Source of the DNA: Falsiroseomonas frigidaquae
GTDB taxonomy: Bacteria > Pseudomonadota > Alphaproteobacteria > Acetobacterales > Acetobacteraceae
Assembly: GCF_012163145.1 (NCBI RefSeq)
Contig: NZ_JAAVTX010000002.1
Span: 310,001 to 374,000, forward strand
Reading direction: 5' to 3'
Length of the DNA: 64,000 bases
The notes below the pieces were generated by a model. The model saw nothing but the letters and a program-made list of their open reading frames with translations, ran no database searches and had not been told where the DNA came from. Every line of letters starts with the position of its first letter. Position 1 is the first letter of the stretch. This document shows positions 27,700 to 36,448 of this stretch, one piece after another. The position numbers and the translations under genes are program-made.

Positions 27700-30383
27700 T
27701 CGAGATCGCCTTCACCCTGAACGACAGCCCCTGCACCGTCTCCGCGCCGCCCTTCGCGCCGCTGTCGGATACGCTGCGCGAAAGGCTCGGCCTGACCGGC
27801 ACGAAGGAGGGCTGCAATGCCGGCGATTGCGGCGCCTGCACCGTGCTGGTGGATGGCGCCCAGGCCTGCGCCTGCCTGATCCCCTCCGCCCAGGCGGAGG
27901 GCGCGCGGGTGGAGACGGTGGAGGCGGTTCACGGCGAGTTGGGCGCCGTGCTGGCACGGCTGCGCGCCGCCTTCCTGGCACATGGCGCGGCGCAATGCGG
28001 CATCTGCTCGCCGGGCATGCTGATGGCGGCGGCGGATCTGCTGCTGCGCGACGCGGCGCCGGATCGCGCGGCGGTGCGGGACGCGCTGGGCGGCGTGCTC
28101 TGCCGCTGCACCGGCTATGCGAAGATCCTGGACGCCGTGCTGGATGCGGCACCGCGGGCCGTGGCGTCCCCGCCGGCGGGCGAGGCGGTCGGCGCCGGCA
28201 TCGCGCGGCTGGATGGCGTGGCGAAGCTGGACGGCACGGATCGCTTCGGCGCGGATGAGGCGCCGGCCGATGCGCTGTGGCTGCGCGTGGTACGATCGCC
28301 GCATGCCAGCGCGCGTTTTTCCCTCGGCGATCTGGAAGCCGCACGGCGGGAGCTGGGGCTGGAGGCCATCCTCACCGCCGCCGATGTACCGGGCGTGAAC
28401 GGCTTCGGCATCATGCCGAATCTGAAGGACCAGCCCGTGCTGGCCGATGGCCTGGTGCGCTTCCGGGGCGAGGCGGTGCTCGGCCTGGTGGGCAGTCGGG
28501 AGGCCGTGATGGCCGTGCGCGATGCGGCGCTGCCGCTCACCTGGCACCCCCTGCCCGCGCTGCATGGCGCCGCCGCCGCCAGCGCGGTGGATGCACCGCA
28601 GCTGCACGCGCATGCGCCCGGCAATCTGCTGATCGAGGGCAAGCTGAATCGCGGCACGCCGCTACGCGATGTCGCTTATTCGGAAGGCCGCTTCACCACC
28701 GGCTTCGTCGAGCACGCCTATATCGAACCCGAGGCCGGCTACGCGCAGCCCGCACCGGACGGCATCGGCATGGAGGTCTTCGCCTGCACCCAGGCGCCCT
28801 ATATGGACCGCGAGGAAACCGCGCGCGTGCTCGGCGTGGCGGAGGAGGCGGTGCGCATCCGGCCCAGCGCCTGCGGTGGTGGTTTTGGCGGCAAGCTGGA
28901 TGTCTCGGTGCAGCCGCTGCTGGCGGTGGCCGCGCGCAAGCTGGGCCGGCCGGTGCGCATCGTCTATTCCCGCGCCGAAAGCATGGCCAGCACCACCAAA
29001 CGCCACCCGGCCAGCATCACCGCGCGCATGTCGGCCGATGCGGAGGGGCGCTTCACCAGCTACGAATTTGACGCGGATTTCAACACCGGCGCCTATGCGA
29101 GCTGGGGCGCCACGGTCGCCAATCGCGTGCCCGTGCATGCCGGCGGTCCCTACCGCATCCCGAACCTCCGCAACCGCGCGCGTGCCATCTACACCAACGA
29201 CACGCCCGCCGGCGCCTTTCGTGGCTTCGGTGTGCCGCAGGCGGCGATCGCGACGGAATCGCTGGTGGATGATCTGGCGGAACAGCTCGGCCTGGATCGC
29301 TGGGAAATCCGGCGCCGCAATGCCATCGGCCGCGGCGACACGACGCATAGCGGCCAGGTGCTGCATGCCTCGGCCGGGCTGCCGGAATGCCTGGATGCGC
29401 TGAAGCCGGAATGGGATGCGATGCTGGCGCAGGTCGCGGCGCATAATGCGACGGCACCGCGCGTGAAGCTCGGCGCCGGCATTGCCTGCATGTGGTATGG
29501 CTGCGGCAATACCAGCATGTCCAACCCGTCCCGCATGAAGCTCACCCTTGCACGCGATGGCACGCTGACCTTGTTCAACGGCGCGGTCGATATCGGCCAG
29601 GGCAGCACCACCGTCATGGCCCAGATCTGCGCCGATGCGCTGGGGCTGCCGCTGGAAAACTTTCGCTTCGTGCTGGGCGATACGGCGCGCACCTACGACG
29701 CGGGCAAGACCAGCGCCTCCCGCCAGACCTTTGTCAGTGGCCGCGCGGCGATGGAGACCGGGCTGGCGCTGCGGCGGCGGATTCTTGCGCTGGCCAATGC
29801 GGGGGAGGATGCGGCGCTGGCGCTGGAGGGCACGCAGCTGCGTGTCGGCAGCGCGCGGGTGATCGACCTGGCGACGCTCGACGCAGACCTCGAAGCCGAA
29901 GGCCGCTACGACCCGCCGACGACGGCGCTCGACGAGAATGGCCAGGGTACGCCCTACGCCACCTATGGCTTCGCCGCGCAGATCGCGCTGGTCGCGGTGG
30001 ATACCGCGCTCGGCACCGTGAAGGTGCGGCGCATCGTCGCCGCGCAGGATGTCGGGCGCGCGGTGAATCCCACGCTGGTGCTCGGCCAGATCCATGGCGG
30101 CATCGCACAAGGCCTCGGCCTGGCGCTGATGGAGGAATTTCTGCCAGGCCGCACGGAAAACCTGCACGACTACCTGATCCCGACCGTGGGCGACGTGCCG
30201 GAGATCGAGGTGCATCTGATCGAGGACCCGGAGCCCGAAGGCCCCTATGGTGCCAAGGGTGTTGGTGAGCCGGCGCTGGTGCCGACCGCGCCGGCCATCC
30301 TCTCCGCGATCCGCCACGCCACCGGCATCACCATGCGCCAGGTGCCCGTGCTGCCGCACCGCCTGTGGGAGCAGATGCGATGA
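27696..30383 (+). CDS. Fused [2Fe-2S]/molybdopterin hydroxylase subunit (xanthine dehydrogenase family)
   Basis: The 895-residue protein joins two subunits usually encoded separately. Residues 1-150 hold a plant-type [2Fe-2S] site (KEGCNAGDCGACTVLVDG...C) and a second [2Fe-2S] site (AQCGICSPGM...CRCTGY). From about residue 165 there is an aldehyde oxidase/xanthine dehydrogenase molybdenum domain with PSACGGGFGGKLDV, GAFRGFGVPQ, DIGQGSTTVMAQI and the catalytic-glutamate segment GAKGVGEPAL. Family members hydroxylate N-heterocycles or aldehydes using water. With the FAD subunit it makes a complete enzyme; nicotinate-, pyrimidine- or purine-like substrates are plausible. No dedicated maturation factor is in the window. 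Confidence 0.9.
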   Translation: MIEIAFTLNDSPCTVSAPPFAPLSDTLRERLGLTGTKEGCNAGDCGACTVLVDGAQACACLIPSAQAEGARVETVEAVHGELGAVLARLRAAFLAHGAAQCGICSPGMLMAAADLLLRDAAPDRAAVRDALGGVLCRCTGYAKILDAVLDAAPRAVASPPAGEAVGAGIARLDGVAKLDGTDRFGADEAPADALWLRVVRSPHASARFSLGDLEAARRELGLEAILTAADVPGVNGFGIMPNLKDQPVLADGLVRFRGEAVLGLVGSREAVMAVRDAALPLTWHPLPALHGAAAASAVDAPQLHAHAPGNLLIEGKLNRGTPLRDVAYSEGRFTTGFVEHAYIEPEAGYAQPAPDGIGMEVFACTQAPYMDREETARVLGVAEEAVRIRPSACGGGFGGKLDVSVQPLLAVAARKLGRPVRIVYSRAESMASTTKRHPASITARMSADAEGRFTSYEFDADFNTGAYASWGATVANRVPVHAGGPYRIPNLRNRARAIYTNDTPAGAFRGFGVPQAAIATESLVDDLAEQLGLDRWEIRRRNAIGRGDTTHSGQVLHASAGLPECLDALKPEWDAMLAQVAAHNATAPRVKLGAGIACMWYGCGNTSMSNPSRMKLTLARDGTLTLFNGAVDIGQGSTTVMAQICADALGLPLENFRFVLGDTARTYDAGKTSASRQTFVSGRAAMETGLALRRRILALANAGEDAALALEGTQLRVGSARVIDLATLDADLEAEGRYDPPTTALDENGQGTPYATYGFAAQIALVAVDTALGTVKVRRIVAAQDVGRAVNPTLVLGQIHGGIAQGLGLALMEEFLPGRTENLHDYLIPTVGDVPEIEVHLIEDPEPEGPYGAKGVGEPALVPTAPAILSAIRHATGITMRQVPVLPHRLWEQMR

Positions 30384-31876
30384 GCGACCATGGCAGCCTC
30401 GCCGCACGTTCCCAGAAATTCGGCGCGGCGGAGGGCGACCAGGGCATCGTGCGCTGCGATGCCTGCCCCGTGCTCTGCCGCATCCGCCCCGGCCGCAGCG
30501 GCGCCTGTTCGCGCTATGCCAATGACAATGGGCAGCTTGTCCGCACCGATCCGGCGGTGACGCTGGCGCGCGCCGTCGAAGCGGGTGGGCCTGTCGTCGC
30601 TTTCGCCGAGGGTGGATGGGACGGGCAGCTGCTCGATCCGTCGCGCGCCTTCGTCACCGGCATCGGCGCCGGCACCACCTATCCGGACTACAAGCCCGCC
30701 CCCTTCATCGTCGGCGCGCAGCATGCGGGGGTGGATACCGTCACCATCGTGACGGAGGGAATCTTCAGCTATTGCGGCGTGAAGGTGAAGATCGACACGG
30801 ACCGGCACCTGGGCGCCGAAGCCGCCGCCGTGCGCGCGAATGGCGAGCAGGTGGGCCATGTGACCACGGCCGAATATGGCAGCCAGATGCTCTCCCTCGG
30901 GGGCGTGCGGCATCTTACCGGCGGCAGCAAGAAGGAAGGCACCACCACCTGCGACACGCTGCTGAAGCTGTGTGCCGGCGAGGCGGTGGAGCTCACCATC
31001 GATGGCGGCCACGCCGTGCGCGTGCAGGCCGGCCAGGCGCCGTTGGTGGATGGCAAGGCGGAGGCGCGCATGCGCGTCGGCTGCGGCAGCGCCACCATCG
31101 GCATCTTCGCGCAGCAATGGCTTGGGCAGGTGGATGAGGTGATCGTGGTGGATGACCACATCACCGGCCTGCTCTCCGAACACCAGGCGGGCAAGGTGCT
31201 GGGCATGCAGCCCACCGGCATCCGCCTGCGCGGGCGGCGCTCCACGCCCGGGCGCTATTTCCAGGTGGCGAATCCGGGCCTCGGCTGGGGCGGGACGGAT
31301 ATCAGCGACCCGCTTTCCATCATCGAGAGCATCGACCCCAAGACCGCCTGGCCCGGCCTGCGCCTGCTGCTGACCTCCACCACCGGCGAGGATGCGCTGT
31401 GGTGCGTGCTGGATGATGCGCTGCGCCCGGTGCCGGCAGAGATGCCGCCCGGCGTCGCCAAGGTGGTGGAGCGGATCGGGGAGAATTGCGAACCCTCGCT
31501 CTGCAGCGTCATCTTCATGGCGGGCGCCGGTGGGTCGCTGCGCGCGGGCGTCACGGAGAATCCCGTGCTGCTGACGCGCAGCGTGGCCTCCGGCGAGACG
31601 CGCGTGACGATGGGCGGCGCGCCCGTCTATCTCTGGCCCGGCGGCGGCATCACGGTGATGGCGGATGTGCTGCGCTTGCCGAAGAACGCGTTCGGCTATG
31701 TGCCGACGCCGGCCCTGGTCGCGCCCATCGAATTCACCCTGCCGCGTGCGCTGTATGAGCGCCTCGGCGGGCATGTTTCGGAAATCGTGCCGGTGCAGGA
31801 TCTGCTGCGCGATCTCGGCCCCGCCTTGCGCATCGAAGACTGGCAGGCGGGCAATCCCTGGCCCTTCGCCGGCTGA
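30380..31876 (+). CDS. 6-hydroxynicotinate reductase-like iron-sulfur protein
   Basis: From the ATG at 30380 (ATGA overlap) the product is 498 residues. The N-terminus has a four-cysteine cluster motif, CDACPVLCRIRPGRSGAC (C-x2-C-x3-C-x9-C), suited to an iron-sulfur centre; more cysteines occur in FSYCGVK, CDTLLKLCAG and MRVGCGS. I associate the whole-length pattern with proteins annotated as 6-hydroxynicotinate reductase, the enzyme of Eubacterium barkeri nicotinate fermentation that carries covalent flavin and Fe-S clusters. That recognition is from memory, not alignment. The UPF0280 gene follows after 1 bp. A role in reducing a hydroxylated N-heterocycle is the favoured inference. Confidence 0.65.
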   Translation: MSDHGSLAARSQKFGAAEGDQGIVRCDACPVLCRIRPGRSGACSRYANDNGQLVRTDPAVTLARAVEAGGPVVAFAEGGWDGQLLDPSRAFVTGIGAGTTYPDYKPAPFIVGAQHAGVDTVTIVTEGIFSYCGVKVKIDTDRHLGAEAAAVRANGEQVGHVTTAEYGSQMLSLGGVRHLTGGSKKEGTTTCDTLLKLCAGEAVELTIDGGHAVRVQAGQAPLVDGKAEARMRVGCGSATIGIFAQQWLGQVDEVIVVDDHITGLLSEHQAGKVLGMQPTGIRLRGRRSTPGRYFQVANPGLGWGGTDISDPLSIIESIDPKTAWPGLRLLLTSTTGEDALWCVLDDALRPVPAEMPPGVAKVVERIGENCEPSLCSVIFMAGAGGSLRAGVTENPVLLTRSVASGETRVTMGGAPVYLWPGGGITVMADVLRLPKNAFGYVPTPALVAPIEFTLPRALYERLGGHVSEIVPVQDLLRDLGPALRIEDWQAGNPWPFAG

Positions 31877-31877
31877 G

Positions 31878-32729
31878 ATGCCGCAGGTGCAGCGCCTGAC
31901 GCAGGACCGGCTGCATCTGCAGCACGGCCCCATCGATGTGGTGCTGCGCGCCTGGGGGCCGCCCGCCTCCGTCGCCGCGGCGGAGGCGGCGGCGGTCGCG
32001 CGGTTCGATCGCGTGCTGCCCGACCTCGTCGCCGAATTGCCGCTGCTGCGCCGCGCGGCCGATCCCGCCGCGCCACCGCAGGGCGAGATCGCGCGGGCGA
32101 TGCATGCCGCCTGCCTGCCCTATGCCGCGCGCGGGTTTTTCGTCACGCCGATGGCGGCCGTCGCCGGCGCGGTGGCGGATGCGCTGCTGGCGGCCATGCG
32201 CGCCGCCGCGCCGGACCTGGCGCGCGCCTTCGTCAATGATGGCGGGGATATCGCCGTGCTGCCCGGCGACGGGCTGGATATCGGCCTGGCGGTGGACCCG
32301 CGCGGCGGCTTCGATGGCGCGCTGCATCTGCGCGCGGCGGATGGCATCGGAGGCATCGCCACCTCCGGCCGGCATGGCCGGTCCTTCTCCCTCGGCATCG
32401 CCGATGCCGTCACCGTGCTGGCCGGCACGGCGGCCGCGGCGGATGTGGCGGCGACGCTGATCGCCAATGCGGTGGATGTGGCGAGCCCCGCCATCACCCG
32501 TCGCCCCGCCTCCGCGCTCGATCCCGACAGCGACCTGGGCGAGCGCCTGGTGACGGTGGCGGTCGGCCCGCTGACCCAGGCGGAGGTCGAGACCGCGCTG
32601 GACTCCGGCACGGCCTTCGCGAACACCTGCTGCCAGGCCGGGCTGATCCGTGCCGCCGCGCTGCGCCTCGGCGGCGGCATCCGCCTCGCCGGCGCCTCCT
32701 CCCTTCTGCTGAAGGCCCCAAGCCCATGA
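31878..32729 (+). CDS. UPF0280 family protein (ApbE-like fold)
   Basis: The ATG at 31878 gives 283 residues. Recognisable UPF0280 segments are the GPIDVVLRAWG opening, FFVTPMAAVAGAVADALLAAM, the NDGGDIAVLPGDG loop and GGIATSGRHGRSFSLGIADAVTVLA. The family is structurally related to ApbE, the FMN transferase that flavinylates proteins, but its own activity is not established. Position directly after the Hnr-like gene, and overlap with the next gene by 4 bp, suggest it serves that enzyme, perhaps in covalent flavin attachment. No signal peptide is present, unlike periplasmic ApbE. Confidence 0.82.
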   Translation: MPQVQRLTQDRLHLQHGPIDVVLRAWGPPASVAAAEAAAVARFDRVLPDLVAELPLLRRAADPAAPPQGEIARAMHAACLPYAARGFFVTPMAAVAGAVADALLAAMRAAAPDLARAFVNDGGDIAVLPGDGLDIGLAVDPRGGFDGALHLRAADGIGGIATSGRHGRSFSLGIADAVTVLAGTAAAADVAATLIANAVDVASPAITRRPASALDPDSDLGERLVTVAVGPLTQAEVETALDSGTAFANTCCQAGLIRAAALRLGGGIRLAGASSLLLKAPSP

Positions 32730-33313
32730 CCCAGACGCTCGACATCCGGAAGACCGTGCTCTGCGTGGAGGAGATCAACCACGATGGCGGCCCACGCCTC
32801 GCCACCCCTCTGCTCAAGGGCTGGTGCGCCGTGATCCTCCGCAACCCCTTCGCCGGGCGCCACGAGCCGGAGCTGATGTGGATGATGGAGGCGATGAAGC
32901 CGATCGGCCTGATGGTGGCGGAGAAGCTGCTCGCCGGCCTCGGCGGCGACTCCGCCAGGATCGAGGCCTACGGCAAGGGCGGCCTGGTCGGTGCGGCCGG
33001 GGAGTTGGAGCATGGCGCGCTGTGGCATGTCGCCGGCGGCTATGCGATGCGGGGGCTGCTGGGCCAGGCGCTGTCCATCGTGCCGTCGATGACCAAGGTC
33101 GGGCCGATGGGCGCCGTGCTGGACCTGCCGATCCACCACCGCAACGCCGCCTATGTCCGCAGCCATTTCGACGGCATCACCGCAACCGTGCCGGACGCGC
33201 CGCGGCCGGACGAAATCCTGTTCGCGCTGGCGATGACCACCGGCGGCCGCCCGCATGCCCGCGTCGGCGGGCTGGTGCAGGATGCGATCAGCGCCTGGGA
33301 CGGGCAGCGCTGA
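32726..33313 (+). CDS. AA_synth (DUF1185) family protein
   Basis: The 195-residue protein matches the amino acid synthesis family (Pfam AA_synth), with the typical [13 protein letters not shown] opening, [42 protein letters not shown] and the C-terminal [14 protein letters not shown]. The biochemical function of the family is not known; genomic context elsewhere links it to catabolic and hydantoinase-like genes. Here it is the last gene of the eleven-gene operon, overlapping the UPF0280 gene by 4 bp. Confidence 0.85.
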   Translation: MTQTLDIRKTVLCVEEINHDGGPRLATPLLKGWCAVILRNPFAGRHEPELMWMMEAMKPIGLMVAEKLLAGLGGDSARIEAYGKGGLVGAAGELEHGALWHVAGGYAMRGLLGQALSIVPSMTKVGPMGAVLDLPIHHRNAAYVRSHFDGITATVPDAPRPDEILFALAMTTGGRPHARVGGLVQDAISAWDGQR

Positions 33314-33389
33314 GAGGCAACCCGCCCCCGCATGCCGCGTCATTCGTGGCAGAATGTGGATCAGCAGGGTCCAGGCGAAGGAATTGACG

Positions 33390-34334
33390 ATGCAACTCCA
33401 CGGAATCCACCACCTGACCGCGGTCTCGGCCGATGCGCCGGGCAACCATGATTTCTACACCCGCATCCTCGGCATGCGGCTGGTGAAGAAGACGGTGAAT
33501 CAGGACGACGTCAGCGCCTATCACCTGTTCTACGCCGATGGCGCCGCCAGCCCGGGCACCGACCTCACCTTCTTCGACTGGCCGGTGGGGCCGGAACAGC
33601 GCGGCACGCATGCCATCACCGGCACGGCGCTGCGCGTCGCGGGGGACGGGACGCTCGCCTGGTGGGCGGCGCGCTTCGCGGAACATGGCGTGAAGCACGG
33701 CCAGGTGCATGAACTGGCGGGCCGCCAGGTGCTGGATTTCGAGGATCCGGAGGGCCAGCGCCTGACCCTGCTGGATGATGGCGGCACCGGCCCCTTCCAC
33801 CCCTGGGACCGCAGCACGGTGCCGGCCGAGCGGCAGATCCGCGGCCTCGGCCCCATCACCATCAGCGTGCCGGACCTCGGCCCCACCGCACTGTTCCTGA
33901 CGCATGTGATGGCGATGCGCCCGGCCGGCGAGCACGCCGCGCCGGATGATGCACGCAGCCGCATCCACATCTTCGAGATGGGCGAGGGCGGCCCGGCGGC
34001 GGAGCTGCATGTGCGGGTCGAACCCCACCTGCCGCAGGCCCAGCCGGGCGCCGGCGGCGTGCACCATGTCGCCTTCCGGGTGCGGGATGAGGAGTATGAG
34101 GGCTGGGTGGAGCGGCTGCAGCGCCTGCGCATCCCCTCCTCCGGCCCGGTCGATCGCTTCTACTTCCGCAGCCTCTACACGCGGGAGCCGAACGGCATCC
34201 TCTACGAGATCGCCACCGATGGCCCCGGCTTCGCGACCGATGAGCCGATGGAGAGCCTGGGCGAGCGCCTGGCCCTGCCGCCCTTCCTGGAGCCGCGCCG
34301 CGCCGAGATCGAGCGCGGGCTGAAGCCGCTATAG
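33390..34334 (+). CDS. Ring-cleaving dioxygenase of the VOC superfamily (MhqO-like)
   Basis: The ATG at 33390, preceded by aaggaattgacg, gives 314 residues made of two vicinal-oxygen-chelate modules. The first begins [20 protein letters not shown] and the second holds [19 protein letters not shown] and [14 protein letters not shown], giving the two histidines and the glutamate expected for metal binding. [10 protein letters not shown] and TFFDWP are typical of the hydroquinone/catechol dioxygenase group used in quinone detoxification. It begins 76 bp after the operon and may be separate. The exact aromatic substrate is unknown. Confidence 0.83.
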   Translation: MQLHGIHHLTAVSADAPGNHDFYTRILGMRLVKKTVNQDDVSAYHLFYADGAASPGTDLTFFDWPVGPEQRGTHAITGTALRVAGDGTLAWWAARFAEHGVKHGQVHELAGRQVLDFEDPEGQRLTLLDDGGTGPFHPWDRSTVPAERQIRGLGPITISVPDLGPTALFLTHVMAMRPAGEHAAPDDARSRIHIFEMGEGGPAAELHVRVEPHLPQAQPGAGGVHHVAFRVRDEEYEGWVERLQRLRIPSSGPVDRFYFRSLYTREPNGILYEIATDGPGFATDEPMESLGERLALPPFLEPRRAEIERGLKPL

Positions 34335-34348
34335 GCGCGATGCCCGGT

Positions 34349-35416
34349 TCAGGGGCCTTTCCCCGCCCGCGCCGCGCGTCCCGCCCCGCCCCGGTCCAGG
34401 CGTGGCGGGCGGCCGAAGCGCGCGGCATAGGCGCGGGAGAAATGCGCCGCGCTGACGAAGCCGCTGGCCATCGCCACCTCCAGCACCGAAAGCGCAGTCT
34501 GTTGCAGCAGCCGCCTGGCATGGTCCAGCCGCAGGCCGAGGTAATGCGCCCCGATGGTTCGACCGAGATGGCTGCGGAACAGCCGTTCCAGCTGCCGCAC
34601 CGAAAGCCCGGCGCGTTCCGCCAGCGCGTCGCGCGGCAGCGGGTCCTCGATGGCGCGCTCCATCTGCTCCAGCACCGCCAGCAGGCTGGGGTGGCCGGTG
34701 TCGTAGCGCTCCCGCAGGCTCATCCGCTGCGGCTCATCCCCCGCGCGCGGCCTGGTGTGCAGGAACCAGTCGGCGACCGCGCGGGCCAGGGCACGGCCAT
34801 GCGCGGCCTCGATCAGCGCCACCATCATATCGAGCGCCGCGGTGCCGCCGGAGGAGGTGCAGCGGTCCCGGTCCACCTCATACAGCGACCGGGTCAGGGT
34901 CAGGCTGGGGAAGCGTTCCGCCATCGCCGGAATGTATTCCCAGTGCGCGGTGCAGCGATACCCGGCCAGCAGCCCGGCGCGAGCCAGGATGTAGGGACCG
35001 CCGGAGACACCGCCGACGCGGATGCCGCGCGCCGCCTCGGCGCGCAGCCAGGCGAGGGTGGCGGGATCCTCGAAGGCAGCCGGGTTGCCGCCGGCGCAGA
35101 TGAACAGGGCGTCCACCTCGCCGGGCCGGTCCGTGCCCTGTTCCGCCACGATCGACACGCCGTTGGAAGCCCGCACCGGCAGGCCATCGGGCGAGATGTG
35201 CACCCAGCGGTAAAGCGTCACCCCGGCCAGGTCGTTGGCGGCCCGGAAGGGCTCAACCGAACAGGCATAGGTCAGCATCGGAAATCCGGCTATCAGGACG
35301 AAGCCGATCCGCAGCGGTGCCGCGGCGGGCCGCAATCCCAGACCGTCACGCGCCACCGGCCCGCGTGGGTCTGGCGGTCCGGAGGTGGGGAAGCGGCTGG
35401 TTGGCGTGCTTGTCAT
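34349..35416 (-). CDS. GlxA family AraC-type transcriptional regulator
   Basis: This 355-residue regulator has an N-terminal DJ-1/PfpI-like amidotransferase fold (LRIGFVLIAGFPMLTYACSVEPFRAAN, ALFICAGGNPAAF, RVGGVSGGPYILARAGLL) and a C-terminal AraC helix-turn-helix pair (LAERAGLSVRQLERLFRSHLG and ALSVLEVAMASGFVSAAHFSRAYAARFG). GlxA/GbdR/CdhR relatives control choline, betaine, carnitine or amino acid catabolism. Targets here are unknown; it converges on the VOC dioxygenase and is divergent from the transglutaminase gene, either of which could be regulated. Confidence 0.88.
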   Translation of the reverse strand: MTSTPTSRFPTSGPPDPRGPVARDGLGLRPAAAPLRIGFVLIAGFPMLTYACSVEPFRAANDLAGVTLYRWVHISPDGLPVRASNGVSIVAEQGTDRPGEVDALFICAGGNPAAFEDPATLAWLRAEAARGIRVGGVSGGPYILARAGLLAGYRCTAHWEYIPAMAERFPSLTLTRSLYEVDRDRCTSSGGTAALDMMVALIEAAHGRALARAVADWFLHTRPRAGDEPQRMSLRERYDTGHPSLLAVLEQMERAIEDPLPRDALAERAGLSVRQLERLFRSHLGRTIGAHYLGLRLDHARRLLQQTALSVLEVAMASGFVSAAHFSRAYAARFGRPPRLDRGGAGRAARAGKGP

Positions 35417-35574
35417 CGGGACACGCCATGGTGGCGGCCCGCCCTTTCCGTGTCCACCAACGGCTGCGCCCGAAACCCGGGAACCCGCACGAATTCATTC
35501 CGTTCACGTCATTGCGTCTCGACCCTCGCGGCTTCGAGTCCCCGCCCTTGAAGCCACCCGCCTTCCAGACCCGG

Positions 35575-35626
35575 CCTTTCAGATCCAGCCTTTCAGATCC
35601 AGCCTTTCAGATCCAGCCTTTCAGAT
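35575..35626. repeat. 14 bp tandem repeat directly before the transglutaminase ribosome site
   Basis: Three perfect copies of cctttcagatccag begin at 35575, 35589 and 35603, and a fourth copy at 35617 keeps the first 10 bp before running into the Shine-Dalgarno ataaggag at about 35625-35632. The repeat ends about a dozen bases before the ATG at 35639. Confidence 0.9.
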
Positions 35627-35638
35627 AAGGAGTTCGCC

Positions 35639-36448
35639 ATGCGCATCAGCGCCGGCTGCCAGATCACCTACGAATGCCCACAGCCGACCCCGATGCTGCT
35701 GATGATCAGCCCCCATCCCTCCCGCACCCCGGACCTGATCGGGCCGCATCAGGTCAACTTCGAGCCGGCGATCCCGGCCCGGCATTACCGGGACGGCTTC
35801 GGGAACACCTGCACGCGCATCGTCGCCCCCACCGGGCGGCTGGTGATCTCGACCAAGCTGCTGGTGCAGGACACCGGGCGGCCGGACCCGCTGCTGCCCT
35901 ATGCGCGCCAGCACAAGGTGGAGGACCTGCCGGATGACGCGCTGGTCTACCTGCTGGGCAGCCGCTACTGCGACACGGACAAGCTGGGCGATTTCGCCTG
36001 GGCGCAGTTCGGCCAGGGACCGGAAGGCTGGGCGCGGGTGCAGGCCATCTGCGACTACGCGCACAACCACATCAAATTCGACTACATGAAGGCCAGCGCC
36101 ACCCGCAGCGCGCATGACGCACATCGCGAACAGGTCGGCGTCTGCCGGGACTTCGCGCATCTGGCCGTCACGCTGTGCCGCTGCGTCAATATTCCGGCGC
36201 GCTACTGCACCGGCTATCTCGGCGACATCGGCATGCCGCCGCCCTATGGCCCGATGGATTTCGCCGCCTGGTTCGAGGTGTATCTGGACGGCGCGTGGCA
36301 CACCTTCGATGCGCGCAACAACACCCCGCGCATCGGCCGCATCCTGATGGCGCGCGGCCGGGATGCGACGGATGTCGCCATCACCACCACCTTCGGCCAA
36401 TGCACCATGACCGACTTCCAGGTCTTCACGGATGAGGTGCCGGCTTGA
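35639..36448 (+). CDS. Transglutaminase-like cysteine protease family protein
   Basis: The ATG at 35639 has a strong Shine-Dalgarno (aaggag, 6 nt spacing) and gives 269 residues. The bacterial transglutaminase core is present: catalytic cysteine in GVCRDFAHLAVTLCR, histidine in DGAWHTFDARNN and the aspartate just after it. The N-terminal portion is a beta-rich domain typical of this family (CQITYECPQPTPMLLMI). Such proteins may act as proteases or amidases on peptides; substrates are rarely known. The stop overlaps the TTG start of the N-formylglutamate amidohydrolase. A 14 bp repeat array precedes the ribosome site. Confidence 0.87.
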   Translation: MRISAGCQITYECPQPTPMLLMISPHPSRTPDLIGPHQVNFEPAIPARHYRDGFGNTCTRIVAPTGRLVISTKLLVQDTGRPDPLLPYARQHKVEDLPDDALVYLLGSRYCDTDKLGDFAWAQFGQGPEGWARVQAICDYAHNHIKFDYMKASATRSAHDAHREQVGVCRDFAHLAVTLCRCVNIPARYCTGYLGDIGMPPPYGPMDFAAWFEVYLDGAWHTFDARNNTPRIGRILMARGRDATDVAITTTFGQCTMTDFQVFTDEVPA

